From Moringa oleifera (Eukaryota; Streptophyta; Magnoliopsida; Brassicales; Moringaceae), in assembly GCA_021397835.1 (NCBI GenBank), contig JAJFZO010000049.1, positions 6,577,001 through 6,641,000 on the forward strand: 64,000 bases of DNA, written 5' to 3'. Both the position numbers and the translations under genes were made by a program. Shown here piece after piece: positions 1 to 11,303 of this stretch. The stretch's first letter is position 1. Each line of letters begins with the position of its first letter. A model generated the notes under the pieces. That model was not told where the DNA came from. It did no database searches and was given only the letters and a program-made list of their open reading frames with translations.

Positions 1-1658
1 GTCTATTTGAAACATAGTTCATTAAAAAAGGAGAAAGAAAGAGTTTGAATAAAATGTAATTTTGCCCACTGCCATGCATGACAGGATTGCACATGCTGCA
101 CAAATAGTTCTAGCTGTTATTTAACTGGAGTTGACTCCTATTAGATAACATGTCAAAGTATAGGCTGCTGGTTGTCATCATGAAAAAATATTGGATGCAA
201 GTTGAGTTTCAGCCATGTAGGGAGATTCTTAGACCCTTTTTTTTTTCCCCCTTTTTTTTAAAAGTTAGTGGAAGACAACCTTTTCCATTGTTCTCTTGCT
301 AGATAGAATCTCTTAAAATGGTATGCCAAGATGGACAAAACTTTCTGCCTGCTTCATTCACTTTTTTGTCTCCTCACTCCATTTATTTCAATTCCCTTCT
401 CTCTGCAGAGTTAGAAGATGTAGACATCTCTATCCAATAGAGAAGACCATGTTTAAGAACTTAAATATGCTTTAAGGACCTTGTGTTCATTGGTATTGAT
501 AAATTTTATGCTTTGATCACTTTAAATATCCTATTTTGCGATTCTGAGCAATCCCAGGATGATTGATTGTTAATCACGTGTAAAACCATTCTTGCTTTCC
601 TCTCATTTCTTTACTTACATTATAATACCAGCAAATCAGCATGATAAGGCTTCAGAAGCCACTTGACATGATAACAGTCTTCTTGGTTATTAATGATTGG
701 CTTGGAAACCCATTCTTAAATATGGTAATGTTATGGTAAAGTGCATTTTTTTCAGTGTAGATAATATGGCTAAATTATTCTGCTTTATTGAGCTGCTAAG
801 GCATCATAAGTAGGACAGTCTTGGGACTGCACAAGGGTGCTATTGCAAATGAGAAGTTCTTGGCTCTTTTGTTACTACATTACTGAAAAGCTTCCACGTT
901 TCAGGTCCCTCCTGTTAAAGTATCTTCAATAGAAGTAACTTCCGGTCAGACTTTTCATTCTTTTATCCTGCTTGTGTCTTACTCCCGTCTAAAATTTTTT
1001 CTATACCAATTTTAAGCATTCGCGTTATCGAAATTCCCTTTGAATGAATTCACTAGAAATAGATCAGTATTTGGACATATTTAGTTTCCTTGATGTGACG
1101 TCTTGGACTAAGCACGTTTGGTGCTATTGCCAAAGATGCATTTGCTAGCTTCAATTGCTGGAGTAGTGTTCCTTAAAGTAACTTGCAAAAAAATAGTATT
1201 ACACTATTCATATTATGGCATAAAATCCTTCTCATCTGTCTCCTGTAAGAAAGACACTTTCATTCATGAAGCTTTATGGTATAAAGTCAGCCTTTTATCT
1301 AATTTACATTTTTCTTATCATATAATTTCTTGAATCCATCAAATATCTTTTGAAGATTAGGATCTACATTTTGGGAACTTTGCCCATGTCATGCTTGTGT
1401 TATTTTATACAAATCCTAGTTAGAGGACTGTTGCTGTAGCAACTAGTGTAGGATTAAGACTAGTTGAGTTGTGTTACACATTCATTATTTGAGGGAGAGA
1501 GGATCTCATGTCATCAGTTTTCCCCTGACTTCACCTGGGAACATTTGTATCATGGTTTCCTTAACTTTATTGCAGCCTATTTGCCATCAATGTCCTTAAA
1601 GAGGTTTAATTTCTTTGAAGTTGACAGTCTGAATTTAATAATTTCATGTGTTATGAAG
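1..1658. other. Upstream/intronic part of the DUF455 gene, no exon resolved
   Basis: This stretch precedes the first exon I can support for the DUF455 gene. It is A+T rich with T-runs and frequent stops, as expected for intron. The earlier exons (the first half of the ferritin-like domain) were not found here and probably lie before the window. A short open stretch near 1118-1170 is not convincing. Confidence 0.5.
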
Positions 1659-2432
1659 CAGGAGGCTAGAGGACTTGATGCTGGGCCACGTTTGGTGCAA
1701 AAATTGATTGGCTTTGGGGATAAAAGGACTGCTAAGATTGTGGGTAGGATTGCTGATGAAGAAGTTGCACATGTAGCTGTTGGTGTTTACTGGTTTGTCA
1801 CAGTTTGTCAAAAAATGAATCGTGTCCCTTGCTCCACATTTAAAGGTTTGATGTAACCTTTTCTAACTCTCCCGAATATACTTCCCTGTTTGTGTAATAT
1901 CAAGTCCATGCAAGCTGCGCAAAATTTTCATGTGGACTTTCTTTCTTTTCGTTACCATATAGAATTGCTCAAAGAGTATGATGTGGAGTTGAAAGGGCCC
2001 TTTAATTATGCAGCTCGAGATGACGCTGGCATTCCTCGAGACTGGTGAGAAAGATATATTTAGTTCTTGTGTTTGTTTCTACTGCAGTTATGAATATATT
2101 GGGGGTTTGAATTGTCATTGTTTAAATGCAAATTTATGTCCCTTCACTATGTTGTGGTGCATAGACATGGCTGTTTCTGATAACATGTTGCTTACTTGCT
2201 GCATAGGTATGACATATCATATAGAAATAATGAGGATGAGAAAGGGAAACAGCACAAGAACGAGCAGCTCTCTGCAGTATGTGATGCAATCACTTGATAT
2301 TTCTAACAAAACTGTGTCGAATTCTTTAGCCATAGATTGATCTTCGAAATGGCACAACAGGTGTATGATAGGCTTGCTTGCATCATCTCAATGGAGAGTC
2401 AGAACTCGAGCTTGGAGAGGCCCCCTGGATGA
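1659..2432 (+). CDS. DUF455 (HI_0077-like) ferritin-like protein, 3' exons only
   Basis: Partial spliced gene, C-terminal part only. Exons seen: about 1659/1662-1845, 1963-2044, 2207-2276 and 2361-2432 (TGA), all joined by GT-AG introns with consistent phase. The first exon encodes EARGLDAGPRLVQKLIGFGD followed by a segment with IADEEVAHVAVGVYWF, the E..H pair typical of the DUF455 ferritin-like four-helix fold; the next exons add KEYDVELKGPFNYAARDDAG, PRDWYDISY and a short polar tail. The biochemical role of the plant family is not established; the fold suggests a di-metal site, which is inference. The start and the N-terminal half are outside what can be seen. Microsynteny with the lipase downstream supports the call. 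Confidence 0.85.
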
Positions 2433-3630
2433 TTCTTAACAAAGCAATGTGCAGCTGATTCTCTTGGCTTGCACTTTAGTATGTCTTTCATGTTAGTCAT
2501 TGCACTGCACATTACAGAGCTAAGCAAACATAGAGGAAGAGCCAAGCAGTGGCCTAGCAAATCGATTTCTAGGGCGATGTTGGTTCTTGCATATCTCAAG
2601 ACTGGATGACTGGGAGCATTGCATCTGACTTGATTGGATTTTCTCCAGTTGGGTGCCTCTGTTTAGATGGAAGCTTCATCATTGGACGTTACCCATAACC
2701 TTGTAGTTATTACTATATTCTTCAGTGTACATAGTGTCAAATAATACTTAAATCTCATATCAGCCCTTCAAATTTAATTTGAAAATTTTGTATTCAAGAT
2801 GGAATCTGGGAAAGGACAATGAGGTCTGGGTCTCATGTACTTCGTCCTAAGGTTTAAGAAAAGACATTTCATGATAATTGTCCAAATGGGACAACGTGAA
2901 CCATGTGCTAGCAAAGTCCCTGCAGAATGGGCAAGACAAAATTTCCTTTGCCCGCCAGCTGATAGAACTGACCGATATTCCTTCAAGTTTCCCTGTCTGG
3001 ACATCCTAAATTGCTACAATGCTGTATCCAGGGCTTTCCATCTTGACAGCTGCTTTAGTCTCATTGACCAACTCCTGGCTGGATTTTGATTTTTAAGAAA
3101 ACTGTCTTTATCTATTGCTTTGAATCATGTGGTAATCACCTAATTAAATAATTACTTTGAATACTAAATTAATTAAATCTGAATTTATTAAAGTATTTTA
3201 AAGGTTAAAAAACATTATTTCAAGATTAAAAATAATAATCAACGTGGAAAGGATCAAAGAAGAGGAGAAATAATGAAAGTGAGATTAGGGGCAGTTAAGC
3301 CATTGACTAAGAAAATCATGAACGTAGAGGTTCTCCTTATCGTCTGATAAAGCAGGTGGGGGAATGTATCCATCATCCAGGGGAGTCTATAGGAAAAGTC
3401 TGGTCGCCTGTTCAGCTGTCTTTCATCCTCTTTGGTAGATCGGTGATGTCTTCACACTCCAATCATCCTTAATAATACAAACACTAACGAAATCCAAGCA
3501 CACACGCCGTATATCACCTTACGGTGCTTCATCGCATTTACAGAGTTGGAGCAGGAGAAGAATACTTAGGGAGCAGAGAAAAGGGGTATTCAAGGAAGAG
3601 AAACAGAAATTGAAGAGAGAAAAGTGAACC
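2433..3630. other. 3' UTR of the DUF455 gene and spacer before TAXIMIN
   Basis: No gene is visible. The first few hundred bases are probably 3' UTR of the upstream gene. The section 3120-3240 is very A+T rich. The C/T-rich and G/A-rich sequence at about 3540-3630 looks like the 5' leader of the next gene. Short open frames here (for example 2835-3089) show no family resemblance. Confidence 0.5.
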
Positions 3631-4155
3631 ATGTGTGACGGAGATTGCAGACCATTAGGCTTTCTCTTGGGACTTCCCTTTGCCTTCCTCTCTCTCCTCA
3701 TATCCATTGTCGGTTTGGTTGTTTGGATCGTCGGGTGAGTCTCTTGTCTCTCTCTAAAACCTCCATCTTTTTAGTTCTTGATGCAATCCGATTCCTGGGT
3801 TTGTTGTTTTCTTTCTACTTTACTTTGTTTGTTCTCTTTTGATTCTTTGTTTGTTTCTCGACATATTTTACACGAATGCGAAACAATATCTGAATTTGCT
3901 TTATAACTTTTTGGTCTTATTACGATATGATCAGGATAGGGTCAAATCATGGTATAATGTCACTGTATCGGAGTTGGGTATGGATCTGATTGCTGTTTTC
4001 TATAGTCTTAATTCTCTTTGGGATGTTGCAGGTTGTTGTTATCATGCATATGCCCTTGTTGTTTCTGCGTAACTGTGTTAGTGGAGCTGGCCCTGGAGTT
4101 GATCAAAGCGCCAATTCATGTTATGGAGTGGTTCACTTCTCAGATCCCTTGTTAA
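3631..4155 (+). CDS. TAX: TAXIMIN-type cysteine-rich signalling peptide
   Basis: Two exons, 3631-3734 and 4032-4155 (TAA), joined at a GT-AG intron (gtgagt ... ttgcag) whose phase splits a Gly codon. The product is 75 residues, beginning [20 protein letters not shown], followed by a hydrophobic stretch, the cysteine cluster CICPCCFC at about residues 40-47 and the tail [16 protein letters not shown]. This is the diagnostic layout of plant TAXIMIN peptides, small secreted or membrane-associated peptides linked to specialised metabolism and organ separation. The hydrophobic N-terminal half can act as signal or anchor. The ATG sits right after a G/A-rich leader, and no alternative start is as good. 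Neither exon stands out as a long open frame, so simple ORF calling misses the gene. Confidence 0.93.
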
Positions 4156-4357
4156 TATTATCTATGTTCTTTTAGGTATACCCTGATTGGTGTTTTTTCT
4201 CCGTTGGATGAAGTTCCTTTTAGTACTGAAGATGTTAGATTTGGGTTTCTCTCCTATTTATGGGGAAAATTGATACTAGTTTGTGACTCTTGGGTTGGTT
4301 TATGTATGCAAATAAAGCTTGTATCTGTTTGATTTCAGATTTTCAGTAAATTCTCTC

Positions 4358-5765
4358 TCAATCACTGCATTGTCCCCTATATTTCATGGTCTTTTCTGAT
4401 TCTTCTGGCTTATTTGATTTCCAGTCTGTATCATCCTGATGATCTTCATCGTCTTTCTGGTGATCCTGCAGCTTCCAGAACCCATCATCCCCCTGAACCA
4501 TTCCTTTGTTCTTTTCACCCCACCATGAACCAGGTACCAAGTATTCATCCTTCAAAGCATCCAATGTCTTGTTAACCAGTGCTATATCCCGGTGGATTTC
4601 TAGGTTAAACCCCCCTTTGCTCCCTTGTGTACCTGCAACACCATGCAAATAGACTTCGAGGTTGTGCCAACTCTTCATATCTCCAGGGAACTTCAAGTAC
4701 TTTGACAGTGGTGTGTTGATCACAAGCTCTTGGCCAACATCTGCATACCCAACCATTGGGTAACGAGTTACGATGTCTGGAAAGTTGCTTACACGTAAGA
4801 TACGGAGATCTTTCAGTGAGTTTACGAGCTGCTTGAAGTTCTTATCGCCGACATATGGACTGGCAAACACGAAGGCAGTAACAGGACATGGCTTGCCTGG
4901 TTGCTCTTTGAGCTTGTTGTATCCATTGGCCACGATGTCTGCTGCACTGAGTATTGCAAGTGTCGCACCCAGGCTGTGTCCAGTTACTGTGATGCTGATA
5001 TCCTCATCCTTATATCTCTTAACAAGTCTTTCCACTTCTGACAAAACCTAGTGCCAAAATGAAAACAAGGACGCCAATGTTAGTGGAACTGAATGTGTCG
5101 GTCAAGTACTTTGATCGTATTGGTTGAAACTACAGTTGTTTGCCAAATCAAATGGTACAACAGGAACATTTCACCTGCTTTCTAGCACTGGATTTATTGT
5201 AAGGCGATCTGGGGTCTTCAGTGGTATAAAGGGACAGCCAACCGCTTCCGACATTAGGATCCTCAATCTTGGCTCTGGGAAATATGCCTGAAGCTGACAC
5301 CAGAGGGAAATCCAAATCGTTTACCCATTCAAATATCTGTATCGTTCCTCTCCACGCAATTACTATATCCCTCCTGCCCATCACAGCCTTGCCTCTATCA
5401 GTAGCAGTAGAGACATACCCCATCCAATTCGACTCCTTGTTCCAAGCCTCTCTTGATAATGAACTCAAGAAGAAGCAAGCAGGCAGCTTGATTTGAGAAG
5501 TTGCGTAGAAATACTTGGTTGGTTCATATTTGAAAGGATTGCCTTTGGCTAATCCAACCTCAATAAACAGATTTTTCCTCGAGTATCTGCTATCCCCTGC
5601 AAACTTTGATTTCTCTTCTGAATTAAATGTGTCGTAAGTTGCCTGAGCCATATCACCATAGTGAATGATGTACTGCCGAAGGTCACTGTCAAGAGGATCC
5701 AGGAGGTTGTTCCAATAATCTTTCCCACTAAGTGACTTCCACCTTTTAGCTGTGTTTCCTGTCAT
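4358..5765 (-). CDS. Class II phospholipase A1 (PLA1-II, DAD1-like alpha/beta hydrolase)
   Basis: Two exons on the minus strand, 5765-5175 and 5047-4358, give 426 residues, the usual size for cytosolic PLA1-II enzymes. These hydrolyse the sn-1 acyl ester of phospholipids. Residues 1-197 carry [17 protein letters not shown] and the lipase_3 entry segment [12 protein letters not shown]. The nucleophile elbow GHSLG puts the catalytic Ser at about 222, with Asp at about 288 ([10 protein letters not shown]) and the conserved His region WHNLEVYLH at about 324-332. The tail is rich in Asp, Lys and Gln. There is no transit peptide, which favours the cytosolic class II over the plastid class I. I chose the ATG at 5765 ([18 protein letters not shown]); the open frame runs six codons further upstream only to a GTG and has no earlier ATG. 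Intron: gtgaaa ... ctag. Confidence 0.92.
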
Positions 5766-7005
5766 TTCCTCCAACAAATCCACCTCGTGTCCTTTTGCTC
5801 CCTGGATGCTTATAATAGCAGTTCAAACTCAGATTAACTAGGCGAGTTATGGCTTCTGTTTAAGCTGAACCCAGGTTCTCAAGGAACACAGTATAAGAAA
5901 CAGAAATTTGCCAAATAAGCTTCTCAGGAGCAAACGTTTCTCAGTTACGAGTTCTGGTTCGAGACTCAGTGAAGCAATTTTTCAGATGTTCACTTCCTAC
6001 TCCTCCAGGCCTAATATGTAAGGTTAGGTTGTGGTGAGGAATTATCATCTCAGTTGGCTACTGGTCACCTGAAATGTGCCAGTAGTAAGATTGGTGAACA
6101 CGGCTGTGTTTGTAGCTCGGTGTGAGCAGGTCACATGATCTTTACTACCAAAACTAAAGCCGTATAGCTAACCAATTCCTAATGCATTCCCAACTAACAC
6201 TTACTCTTGAGAGCTGCACACTGGATAGAACCTTGCTTTCAGAATTAAGAAATAGCATTCTTCTTGCCAGTTATGAAATTGATGAAAGATGCTAATGTTA
6301 TAAATTGCTTCATGCTTGCTTGAAACTATTGGGCCATTAGTAAAACTGATGTGCATGATATGAACAACAATAGTCTCCAGAAACAGAAAGAAAACATGTG
6401 CCTGCCATGGATTTGGTAACCCATTGGATGACCTACTGATCATGCAACACAAACTGTTCATTTTGCTCATGTCTGCAGCCTCTGGTTTAATGGTTAGTGC
6501 AGCTTAGAATCCCAGCTACCTCTCAGCAGAAATATTTGAACTTTGTAAATAATGCAGCGCCAGGAGGGATTTTTCTCCTCCTTTTTCTTTTGTGACATTT
6601 CAATTGTTATCTTTAGACAGCACCTTCAGCAGCGGCACCTCCAAGACCACCTCGGTCCCTGCTAGAGGCCTGTGAAGCTGTTTGGAATCACAGAGACTGG
6701 TCAAGCAGAGTTACAAGGACTGAAATGAACAGGATCACCTCAAGAATCTGATCGATTGTGATTAACTGCTGCAAGATAACAAGAAAATGATTCTCATTGA
6801 AATACCAATTCCAACTTTTCACAAAAGAAAAACAAAGAAACAACATACAACGATGCCGTTTATGCTTTCATTTGTACACCAGCATATCCCCACCAAAAAA
6901 AAAAAAAAACACAAAGATGAAATCCAAGCTATTCTATCTTTTGCTTCAGTGGTTTCTGTTTATTTATTGGACTTTAACTTGTATACAGCCAACAGGTTCA
7001 CTAGA
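5766..7005. other. Spacer between lipase and LEA genes
   Basis: No coding region is supported. The left part (to about 6000) is likely promoter and 5' leader of the minus-strand lipase; the right part (from about 6900) is likely 3' UTR of the minus-strand LEA gene. A poly-A run lies at about 6896-6910. Nothing else stands out. Confidence 0.45.
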
Positions 7006-9452
7006 CTAGTGTCCCATCTCTTGTTTGCTTTCTCCTTGCTTGCCATACTCAGCTTGGCTTGATTCGCGCTCCTCTATTCCTCCCTGTTCTTGCCCAATAA
7101 CCAGATTCTTTGTTGTTTGCTCTGGCCGAATAACCAGATCCTTTGTTGTTTGGGCAATTTCAACTATGGTTTCCCCAATTGCTCCCAGTATCCCTCCCCC
7201 TCCTGCTCCTCTTCTTCCCTCTTCCATTTCTCCTTCTGCTGCTACCTTCCCCTCTCCTCCTTCCTCTTGGGACGACTGAAAGGTCCCCTGTATGACACTT
7301 CCAACTGGTCTGGGAACTTCTACGATCTTCTCTCTTGCTTGTGTTGTAAGGCTCAGTTTCTCCTCTTTGTCGCCTTGTTCTTTGCCGCCTTGTTCTTTGC
7401 CGCCTACTTTGGTTTCGCCTTCTTTGTTTCCTCCTTCTCCGATATTCCTCTCAGTTTCCTCAATCAAAGGAACAGCGTGTCAGTCACAGAAAACAGACGA
7501 GAGTTGAAAAAAAAAAAATAGAATACGAAATGCTAAATTAGGAAGTAGCCAACCATCTCAATTCGAGAAAACAGCTTACAGTCTTTTCATAATTTGTCGA
7601 TGGTGATATATACGAAAAACAGCTTACAGTCTTTTCATAATTTGTCGATGGTGATATATACGAAAAACAGCTTACAGTCTTTTCATAATTTGTTCGATGG
7701 TGATATATACGACCCAATTGCATTTAGTCGAACAGATTCATTTTTACTAATCAATATTTGCTATATATATATATATATACGTACTTGCATTTCTTCAGCT
7801 GATCTCTTGGCCTCTAGTTCCCGTTGTGCTTCTTCCTTCTTCCTAGCAGTGTAATCCTTCATGCTTTCGCCAGTAGCCACAGCAGCTTCCTTAGCAGCAC
7901 CCAAGGGCTTAGAGGCAAGCTCTGCAGTCTTCTGGCCAGCATACTGTACCACTCCCTGCACCCCTCTTGCTGCAGCCTTTGTTCCTTCTACAGCCTTCTC
8001 AGTCGTATAATGAGCCGCGGTCCAACCAGCCACAACGGCCTTGTCCTTCACATCACCAGCCACTTTTCCTGCGTAACCAGCCGCTCCTTTGCCACTCTCC
8101 ACGGTCACATCTTTGGCCGCCATCGCCTTGTCCCCTGCATAAGTTGCAACATTCTTGGTAACATCAACAGCGGTATCTTTGGCTTCTACTGCTTTCCTCA
8201 TTGTGAAGTCCTTGGCTTGCTCTGCAATTGGCATTGTGTAATCCAAAGCAGTCTTACCTGCACTCGCAAGGGTGTCCTTAGCAGCAACATAGCCTTGTTG
8301 ACCCTTCTCGATTGCACTGTCTTTGGCAGCAGGAGCTTTCTCCGCGACATACTGGGAAGCTCTTTGAGCACCTCCAACGACAGTGTCCTTGGCCCGAGCA
8401 CCCTTCTCCGCCGCATATTCTGAAGCTTTCTCAGCACCTCCAACGACAGTATCCTTGGCCCGAGCACCCTTCTCCGCCGCATATTCTGAAGCTTTCTGAG
8501 CCCCTCCAACGACAGTTTCCTTGGCCTGAGCACCCTTCTCCGCCGCATATTCTGAAGCTTTTTGAGCACCTACGACGACAGTGTCCGTGGCCTGAGCACC
8601 TTTATCCGCCGCGTATTCTGAAGCTTTTTGAGCACCTCCAACCACAGTGTCCTTGGCCTGGGATCCATCCTCAGCTGCAGAACCAAGACGGCGGCTGGCC
8701 TCCTCTTTTGCTTTGTTGTAACGCTCTTCTGCAGCCTTGATAGCCTCCATTGAATTCTGCTGAGCAGTTGCTCTATGTGTAGCAATCTCTTCAAGAGTAG
8801 GTTGCTCCTGCTCCCCTCTACTCTTCTCTTCGCCTGCAATTTCCCTGCCCCTTATTTTCTCCTGTTCCTCCCTGCTCTCTTCTTTGCCTGCCATTTCCGT
8901 GCCCCTTCCTTTCTCCTCATGGCGCTCCTCTCCGCCTCTTTTAGCCTCCCTTGAACCTCTCTGCTGTTCACCACTCACTTCAAATTTCCCCACAGAATAA
9001 GCCCCTCTCGCCTTGTCTTCATACTCTTGTTTTTCCTGCTTAGCTTCTTCTCCCTTGTCACCGACAACACTCCCACTTCTTGCCTTATCAGCATACGACT
9101 CCTTCCGGGTCTCTTCCCCTCTCTCTGTCTGAGTCCTATCTTGTTTTTCCTCAGAAGAATCCTGGTCTTTCGTGTCAGACAGAGACTTGAACTTCACCCC
9201 CTGCTCATAAGTTTCTCTCTGTTTTCCTGGTGCACCCACTTCCCCGACGGTGTTCCCACTCCTCGCCCTGTCGTCGTACGAGTCCTTTGTGCTCTCCATG
9301 GGAGTCTCTTTCCCTCCCGTGATATCCGTATCTTTTGCTTGCTCAGTCAGAGACTCGAAGTGACTGGCCATCTTCGGGACTATATCTTTCTCCACGCGAA
9401 CACCCCTCACGATCGTGGTGGTTTCTTTGCGAGTAAGCTGCTCAGATGCCAT
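7006..9452 (-). CDS. Seed LEA protein, SBP65-like (group 3, biotinylated seed protein family)
   Basis: Two exons, 9452-7785 and 7458-7006, joined by a GT-AG intron, encode 706 residues. The protein is extremely hydrophilic and lacks a signal peptide. It starts MASEQLTRKETTTIVRGVRV, which matches the N-terminus of SBP65-type seed biotin-containing LEA proteins. The middle has five 22-residue repeats of the AKDTVVGGAQKASEYAAEKG type (about 8336-8665), followed by irregular 11-mer LEA repeats, the conserved block DKAVVAGWTAAHYTTEKAVE and the C-terminal GGGILGAIGETIVEIAQTTK encoded by exon 2. Such proteins accumulate late in embryogenesis and protect cells during drying; pea SBP65 is covalently biotinylated. 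The promoter carries ABRE and RY-type motifs, consistent with ABA and seed control. Whether this copy is biotinylated cannot be told from sequence. Confidence 0.9.
7568..7712. repeat. Three tandem copies of a 48-bp unit inside the LEA intron
   Basis: A unit containing acagcttacagtcttttcat and gatggtgatatatacg is repeated three times at an exact 48-bp spacing (cagcttac at 7572, 7620 and 7668). The third copy has one inserted T. The array lies wholly inside the single intron of the LEA gene (7459-7784). The near-perfect copies indicate recent expansion. Confidence 0.95.
8336..8665 (-). repeat. Five 66-bp coding repeats in the LEA gene
   Basis: Within exon 1 a 66-bp unit (22 codons, two LEA 11-mers) is repeated five times, encoding variants of AKDTVVGGAQKASEYAAEKG. 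The repeat is maintained in frame and varies mainly at R/Q, D/E and A/S positions. It is the region most likely to vary in copy number between alleles. Confidence 0.85.
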
Positions 9453-9566
9453 TGCTGAGTCTGATTCCTATTCTTCCTTCACTGATTGCTCTATTTGCGG
9501 TTCGTGATTTCGTTTTGAAGATCATGGCGAGTTTTAACAGGCGAAAAACTGGCAGTTCCAGGACGG

Positions 9567-9792
9567 ACGTGTCTGCATGGGCGTGACATGTGTTGGGGAC
9601 AGCATTGCGACGTGGTGTTGGTGGCATTTGTTCCATGAACACACGTGTGAGATGCGTTTAGGATCAGGATTAAGAAGAGAGCTTAGTTTTATATGTCGTG
9701 GAGCAATAACAAGGCACGTGTATGTATTCTGGACACTTGGCGCTGTTGGGCAAATTACAGGTTCAGAATTAGATCGGCAATTTTGATGCATG
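9567..9792 (-). promoter_or_regulatory. ABRE and RY motif cluster upstream of the LEA gene
   Basis: Within 340 bp of the LEA start codon there are an ACGTGTC (9567-9573), an ACGTGG (9610-9615), two CACGTG G-boxes (9642-9647 and 9715-9720) and two TGCATG motifs (9574-9579 and 9787-9792; the RY element CATGCA on the other strand). Paired ACGT-core ABREs with RY elements are the hallmark of ABI5/ABI3-type seed promoters. Motif presence is seen directly; function is inferred from the seed LEA product. Confidence 0.7.
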
Positions 9793-11303
9793 GATATCGC
9801 TGTTGATTTTCACACAGATGTAGAGCTTCAATTTTAGAGTTCAATGTGACAGTTTAAAGCATGTCAAACAATTATGTAATATCAGAATTGTGTTATTGAT
9901 AAGAGTACCAATCAATTTATAGAGAAATAGTTGCCATTACCCTTCTTGCAATTGCAAATTCTCATGCAACTTTGAATCTATTTCAAATGTTTAGGTAAAG
10001 AATCATAAAAAGATATTTTATTTTATTTATAATATTAATAAAAGTTAATTATTTTAATTTGTTAAATTATTTAATTTTATAATTTAATATAAAAATTAAC
10101 TTTTTGAAAATAATTTACATTTTATTTATAAATTACATTTATTTAAATTTTAATTTTTATTAAATTTTTTATATTTAATTATTGTTAATATTAATAATTT
10201 TATGTATAAAAGTGATAAATTTTGCTTGTATAATTATCAATATTTTTTTAAAATATTATTAAAATAAATAAAAATTTTTATTTTTTTATTTTTTAAAATA
10301 TTTATATTTTATTTATTTTTGTCAAGTTTGATGCAATAAAAAAATATTTTATTTATTTGAATAAAATGTTAAAATAATTAAATAAATTAAAATTACATTT
10401 ACATCATATTTATGCATAAAATTATTGATATAAATGATAATTAAAATAAAAAATCTCACATTAAAATTTAATAAAAATATAAATTTTAAATAGATGTAAA
10501 TTTTTTTACAGATCTCAACTTGAGATAATAAAAAAATAAATATTTTTTTGATATAATTAACCTTAAATATAACTTAAACCAGCTATAGAATCCTTATCCT
10601 TCAAATTACTATTCACTCCAAGTTAAAGAAAATTCCTACTCTCTACTGTAGGGCTTGTTTGGGTTTTCTGGAGTAAAATCGTAAGTTCAACAGTAAGACA
10701 ATAAGATGGGCCATGAGAAGAGAAAGATATAACAGTATTGTTCAGTGAGCCCAAAATTTTAACAGGCTCAGTCATTTTGCCCTAACATAGGATCGGCCCT
10801 TCTTCCGGAGTTATCACAGAATATTTTATCAACCGGAAATTGTATCAGAATTTGCAGATTCAGACATGGATTTTGGAATATCTATGATCTAATTAACAAA
10901 TGAATTTTATACAAGTGAATCCAGTGATGATTTGTTACTTTAAAAAATTAATATAATTAAAATATCCAAATTAATTTATCACATATTAGTGCACTCCTAA
11001 CAAAAACAAACTCCAACTTTGTGTGCCAATTTGTCCTCTTTCAAATGTGGCTCAAGTCACAAACTTGTACACATTGAATGATGGGATAATACAAGGACTA
11101 TATAATTCAACTGTGGGACAACCTTCCCAACATTGGAGTAATCTTAATTTACAATTAAACCATCTTATTGCCCACTTCCACATTTATAAAAAAAAAAAAA
11201 GGAAGAAAAAATTGAAACACAAATCCAAATGCTACAGTGGAAAACAATTTGTTTTCTCTGTTGAAGCTTCACTAACTGATTAAATTAGAGGATGTTCCCC
11301 TGA
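9793..11303. other. A+T-rich spacer between LEA and TBL genes
   Basis: No gene is visible. 10000-10560 is extremely A+T rich with many short A and T runs, typical of decayed intergenic DNA. The last 120 bp or so before 11304 is probably 3' UTR of the minus-strand TBL gene. Confidence 0.5.

Noticed and set aside
1118..1333. 71-codon open frame upstream of the DUF455 exons
   Set aside because: A short run could be read as the start of a ferritin-like exon, but it diverges after a few residues and lacks a usable splice donor in phase.
1464..1661. N-terminal extension of the open frame leading into the DUF455 exon
   Set aside because: The translation before EARGLDAG has no family similarity and a 3' splice site precedes the conserved part, so it is intron.
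8198..8839. Long open frames in other frames and on the plus strand over the LEA repeats
   Set aside because: They arise from the 66-bp coding repeats and have no independent support.
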